Below, piece by piece: positions 59,651 through 64,000 of a stretch of 64,000 nucleotides of DNA. Below the pieces are notes generated by a model, which searched no databases, was not told where the DNA came from, and worked only from the letters and a program-made list of their open reading frames with translations. The DNA lies in assembly GCA_907163375.1 (NCBI GenBank), contig CAJQUW010015337.1, positions 124,001-188,000 on the forward strand. The letters run 5' to 3'. The position numbers and the translations under genes are program-made. The DNA comes from Prostheceraeus crozeri (Eukaryota > Platyhelminthes > Polycladida > Euryleptidae). Every line of letters starts with the position of its first letter. The first letter of the stretch is position 1.

Positions 59651-61745
59651 TAAGACTAAGGTAACACCGGATCTACTAAATGTCTGCGACTGATCATTTC
59701 GGATTTTATTTCTGCACGATCTGTCATTAATCACATTAATCCTTGTAGGCCTACTACAGTTTTAATGTTGGGGTCACGTGCATGTTCACTGTCTTAATAA
59801 AACTGATCTGAAAAATACATACGATAAAAAAAATCATCATATTTGTTTTTTGTAAGTTATGAATTAATACTTATTTCTTTATAATTTGTATTCATGCTCC
59901 TTCGGTTTTCATACAGGGACATACTACTCTAACATGAAGTGGTGAAAGGAAAGAATTGCAATGATTTTTATGAAGAGATTATTATGTAATCTATGCTTAT
60001 AGAAGTAACAAAATATCTTTTATTTTGGCAGCCGATTTTGTTTTTGCTACACCATCGGTCTATATCACGGCAAAAGAAATAATATGTGTATTTTTGAAAA
60101 CAACATTTTCCCTGTATGAAAATTGCAGGTATTATTGAACCCGAGCTCTGAGAATGTGATCAGAATTATTTCATGAATTTTAGAAGTCTGTAGGTCGGAT
60201 GACGATTTATATCTGCATATGACTTATTGGTTCTTTACAAGTGGGTATACTGCATTGATGACGGCAAACAAGCCAGAAACAAGTGTAGTTCCCGTAATGA
60301 TTTAAGTCAGATATTATTCGCATCTCTTGAAAATTACAGGTAGTATGCACATTGCATATACATGTACTTACGAAAGAAAATTTCAAATTGTTGCCTTGCA
60401 TGCAAAGCAACTAGTAACAGCTTGAGTAGGCAAATACTCGTTACTTGGCACATTTTGCCGTGATCATCTTCTAAGGTAAAGTGACGAAAATGTTCGGCTG
60501 CTTAAATCTGAAATTGCTTTGTTTCATCTTTTATTGGAGATCTTCTATAATTACATAAATGTTCCAAATGCTTCGAGAATGTGTTTGCAGTGAAATACAT
60601 TGTGCTGAGAAAATTGTCATACATTTTCACAGCATTTCAGAGGGTAGGCATCCATTTTTATGAAATAACTACGAGAACAATGTGTCTACCAACCAACGAA
60701 GTGATTCATTTCCTTGTCATGAAATTTCAAATACTTTTGTCAGGTTAACAGCTTGTTCGATGATGTTATTGGAAACCATATTACCATAACTCATATCATG
60801 AGCATTAATTTACGTGATAAGATGACATGCTATGCTACCCGACTACTGTGAAGTAATGGAATTTTTACTGTCGTGAAAATGTTGTTCCACAGTCACCGTC
60901 AATGAAACAGATAGTAGATTTCGGTTCTCCAATTTTCGGATTAGCCGAAAGCCGGCATTGAGATATTCCTAATTGAAGTTATTTTGTCGTTTCAGGAGCC
61001 AACGTCAGCTTCCGTGATCAGCTCCAATCAAAGTAAAAGTAAGTAGCGAGTTCTACCTCCTTCTCCCTCGGGAATTCATGTCAGTATGAACCGGTAAGCA
61101 GTGCGTTAGCCACTTAGGGATGATTTATTCTTTCAATCTACCATCGCACCTTAGTGGCGAAATAAAAGTGATAGTCAGACGATGTGATGTGTGCTCAAAT
61201 TTCTCATTTACTTCAGTCTACCAAGGCGATTGAACTATGCTTTCCTTGCATTTTATTGACTCATATCTGGTTGAAGATCAATGAGGTCGGCGAGGTGACG
61301 ATATTGTGAATGATTTGAACTTTTTTATCAACCCTTAGGAATACTGTGGGTGAAATTAGGAAGTTCAGAATTTTCAGCAAAATCGGTGAATATTATTTAT
61401 GGATGTAACAGTACAAAAATGCATCAAATTAATCCTGGCGGCGAAAGGTAGCACTTTACAAAGCAATTTTATCTAATTATGAGCGGCAATCTGAAATTGT
61501 TGATAGGAAATTAACTCAATCACAAAGCAGGCGATGTATCATGGAAGTGCTTTTTCATCCGTGAAGATTGGCAAGATCTATTTCGCACTAGGATCATGAT
61601 TTTGAGGATTGTGATACCGCAGTTACAATTTCGTGCTTTAATGACAGCATAAGTTTCAATCATTTCAGCTGTTTTGGGGAACATAGTAATAATTACCTGC
61701 CAGCATTTCACACAAAGAATATGATAAATGCAGTTTATTTGAACT
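59651..61745. other. No supported gene
   Basis: AT-rich with short frames only. Confidence 0.45.
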
Positions 61746-61830
61746 GTCAGCGTGGCCTAGTGAAGAAGGTGCGAGCTCGACTTCACCGCAAACTTCGGTT
61801 CGATTCCTAGGTCGGGCGAGTGCGGTCGGG
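61746..61830 (+). repeat. tRNA-derived SINE head
   Basis: A box TGGCCTAGTGA (61753, one mismatch) and a perfect B box GTTCGATTC (61798-61806), 45 bp apart. The T arm pairs at four of five positions, but the acceptor arm pairs poorly, so it is SINE-like rather than a tRNA gene. Confidence 0.6.
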
Positions 61831-61935
61831 GAATCAAGGGTGTTGGTGTCTTTTACTGACTTAATAGTTGTCATTCTCTTTAGATATTCAATGTACAGCG
61901 ACAGACCTTCGTTGTAGGGACCTACGAAGCTTCTG

Positions 61936-62030
61936 GATTCGATTCGCGAGTCGGCTGCTGATTCGAGGTTCGATTTGAATCGAAATTATGATTCGAGAAA
62001 AATTCGAATCGGTTCGCGTCGGTTTGGCAG
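61936..62030. repeat. ATTCGA-rich low-complexity stretch
   Basis: About seven ATTCGA or TCGAAT words in under 100 bp. Confidence 0.6.
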
Positions 62031-62039
62031 AAATTGCTC

Positions 62040-63846
62040 CTATTGCTTTCTTTTGATTTACCTGCCGTATAGCTACTTTTCGTTCGACGCGACTTTTACG
62101 TGAAGCTTTAATAAGCTTTCACTATTTTGGATTCTCACTGAAAGATGTCGGTTGCTAGACAAGAGTTAGTCGACAAGGCTTTAAATAATTGCAGAATCGA
62201 TCCGCCCTCCAGCAAATTATTTACTGATTTTGCGACTAGAGGATATACTTGGATGTGACATGATTTAGTTTTACTTATAGTCTCTCTTACAGGTCCTGCA
62301 CAGGTATTTCGGCAGATGAGTGCATTCTTAAACCTAAAATCTGCTCCAGAAGCGCACACACAGAGTAAATGCAATAACGTACTATTATCTGAGCTCAGAG
62401 TACATACGCACTGTGAACTCTCAAGGAGTATTTTTGCTCAATTTCCTAAGACAAACAGTCATTGTGCACCCGGTTCTTCTGAGAACAATGCAATTGCAAT
62501 ATTTTCAAGAGGTATGCGGACTGGATTCCAATGGAGACAATTTAATAGAAAATGTAGAAATACATAGGAAATCTGATATTCTTTCTTTTTGCTCATTTAA
62601 AGTAGTTGGATTTGCTAATCTGTCATTGGGTGAACCCTAGCTTCTAGAGTGGTTCTTTATGATGCTAGAGGTGAGAATTCTACGCAAAAAGCTCCAACGT
62701 CATTGGTTCCAGTCTGCTGACAATTTGATAAGATCAATAGGATGAGGCATGTGTTAAGTGGTCACATCTCTTTAGATTTGATAGATATATCGATGATCAG
62801 ATATATCAGGTTGCTTGTATCAGAATTTCTTTGTATCATTAATATACACATAAATCAATCAACCTATTTCAGATTTCTTACATGCTAGCGCAGAGTAAAG
62901 GAAGAGGTCAATTATTTCTCAATACGCATTTCATCAACTTGCATGATATGCAGTTATGATTAGAGCTTAGAATTGAGAGAACAGGGGTTTCATAAAAGAG
63001 AGGTTCAAAATAGAATTTTAGTTTGAACTAGCTGGAGGATGTTCTATCAACTAATATTCAGAAATGTTTACAAGTCCTTGTCTGTTTCCTACCCATGAAA
63101 CTTTTACGAACTTCATTAAATGAAGTTCAAATTTTGAACTCAAGTAAATTACGCATCAGATATCCAAAATAAAACGAAATTGTGAGAAACGTTTTCTTAT
63201 GAATGAGTGTTTATTTTTAGCAATAGCGCGGACTTTCTTTCGTTGTCATGGTGTATTAGTGAAAGTTAGAAATATTGTCTCTTCATGTGGAGAATTTTTA
63301 TCCTGATTCTAAATCGTCAATGTGAGACGAGGCTAAGGACAAGTGTGAAATGGGATGAGAAATGAGATTTAGTCAACACAGATGCAATTGCCACTTGCAG
63401 GCAATCAAGTGAGCATCGAGGATTGTCTGTTTATTCATCTGGCTTATCACCTCGCTACTCAGTGATAGTTCATCTGCATAGACGCATAGACCATTATTCG
63501 ACGCTGAAGTTTGGTGTCTTGTAATGAGGAGAAGCCGAGAGAGAATATGTAGAACTTGCTTGATTGTGTGCTATCTGAAAGAGACGTTTGAAAATCCTTA
63601 ATGATTTGCATGATTACAACGGCTTATTGTAACTCAACACATGACAAAGTCGAGTGAATAGTTTATCATTGTTTCTAAGTTTTCAAAATATTTAAATGCG
63701 ATAAAACAACGATTGATAAACCTATGGTATATTTGTTGTCTTATTCACGACTTCGAGGGTGCAAGCCAAAGAACCTCAGTCGTTTTGTTTCTAGGATCTG
63801 TGATTTTTTTCAAAGTGGTGTTCTAAGTCTTTTCCTTTCAATGGCT
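62040..63846. other. No supported gene
   Basis: Short frames on both strands overlap each other; none has supporting motifs. Confidence 0.45.
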
Positions 63847-63919
63847 TTTGTTGGAGGTTAGATTTGAACCGTTTCCTGAGAGTACCAGCCCATGTTATTA
63901 ACCTCTGAACCAGGGGATC
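63847..63919 (-). repeat. tRNA-derived SINE head, minus strand
   Basis: On the minus strand, A box TGGTTCAGAGG (63912-63902) and B box GTTCAAATC (63869-63861) both fit the consensus and start 43 bp apart. The T-arm and acceptor do not pair as in a working tRNA. Confidence 0.6.
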
Positions 63920-64000
63920 AACCACTGACACAATGAATTTGGGTCATTATCACCTTTTGTAGAGAGAAGTTTTGATGGATGACTCAATGAAGTCGTGTAA

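Noticed and set aside
1-64000. Endogenous retrovirus, LTR retrotransposon, Polinton or toxin gene
   Set aside because: No gag, protease, integrase, envelope, capsid or family B polymerase motifs were found. The RT sequences present are of Penelope or LINE type.

Overview
This window looks like AT-rich, gene-poor DNA from an animal nuclear genome. The evidence is eukaryotic: a short GT-AG intron inside a transposase, several tRNA-headed SINE-like units, non-LTR retrotransposon fossils, a Penelope-like retroelement, a Crypton-type tyrosine recombinase and MITEs. No operons, rRNA, CRISPR array or bacterial-style gene packing are present. The species cannot be named from the sequence; an invertebrate is the best guess from the mix of elements. 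No conserved single-copy host gene could be recognised. Almost everything that can be supported is mobile or repetitive DNA.

Layout. 0-2 kb holds one weak candidate exon. 2.2-5.2 kb is a large inverted repeat: 742-bp arms, nearly identical, built from tandem TTTATATTTCAGA-type units and flanked by older diverged copies of the same borders. 8.2-12.3 kb is a composite Penelope-like element flanked by an exact 12-bp target-site duplication. It contains a minus-strand body between two identical 0.4-kb direct repeats and a 5'-truncated copy in inverted orientation. 12.3-20.1 kb is quiet. 20.1-24.4 kb is the densest part: a GC-rich nested palindrome, a Tc1/mariner-type transposase gene with a 72-bp intron, and next to it an intact 451-residue tyrosine recombinase gene. 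The recombinase sits between direct repeats, one of which is half of an 18-bp-arm palindrome.

24.4-51 kb is mostly non-coding, with decayed LINEs at 30.2-31.3, 37.8-38.6 and 44.5-45.2 kb (the last carries a Harbinger-like MITE). It also holds a 190-bp-arm palindrome at 34.9-35.3 kb, dispersed repeat families at 26.3, 31.3-32.0 and 46.4-47.1 kb, and tRNA-derived SINE heads. 51.2-54.7 kb has a small cluster of plus-strand open frames with plausible splice sites; this is the most likely place for a host gene, though the product is unknown. 55-64 kb holds hairpins, an old Penelope tail, two more SINE heads and otherwise nothing I can support.

The strongest candidate for something unusual is the recombinase unit at 21.9-24.4 kb: intact catalytic residues, no reverse transcriptase nearby, flanking direct repeats and palindromic possible recombination sites. 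The composite Penelope insertion and the two large palindromes come next.
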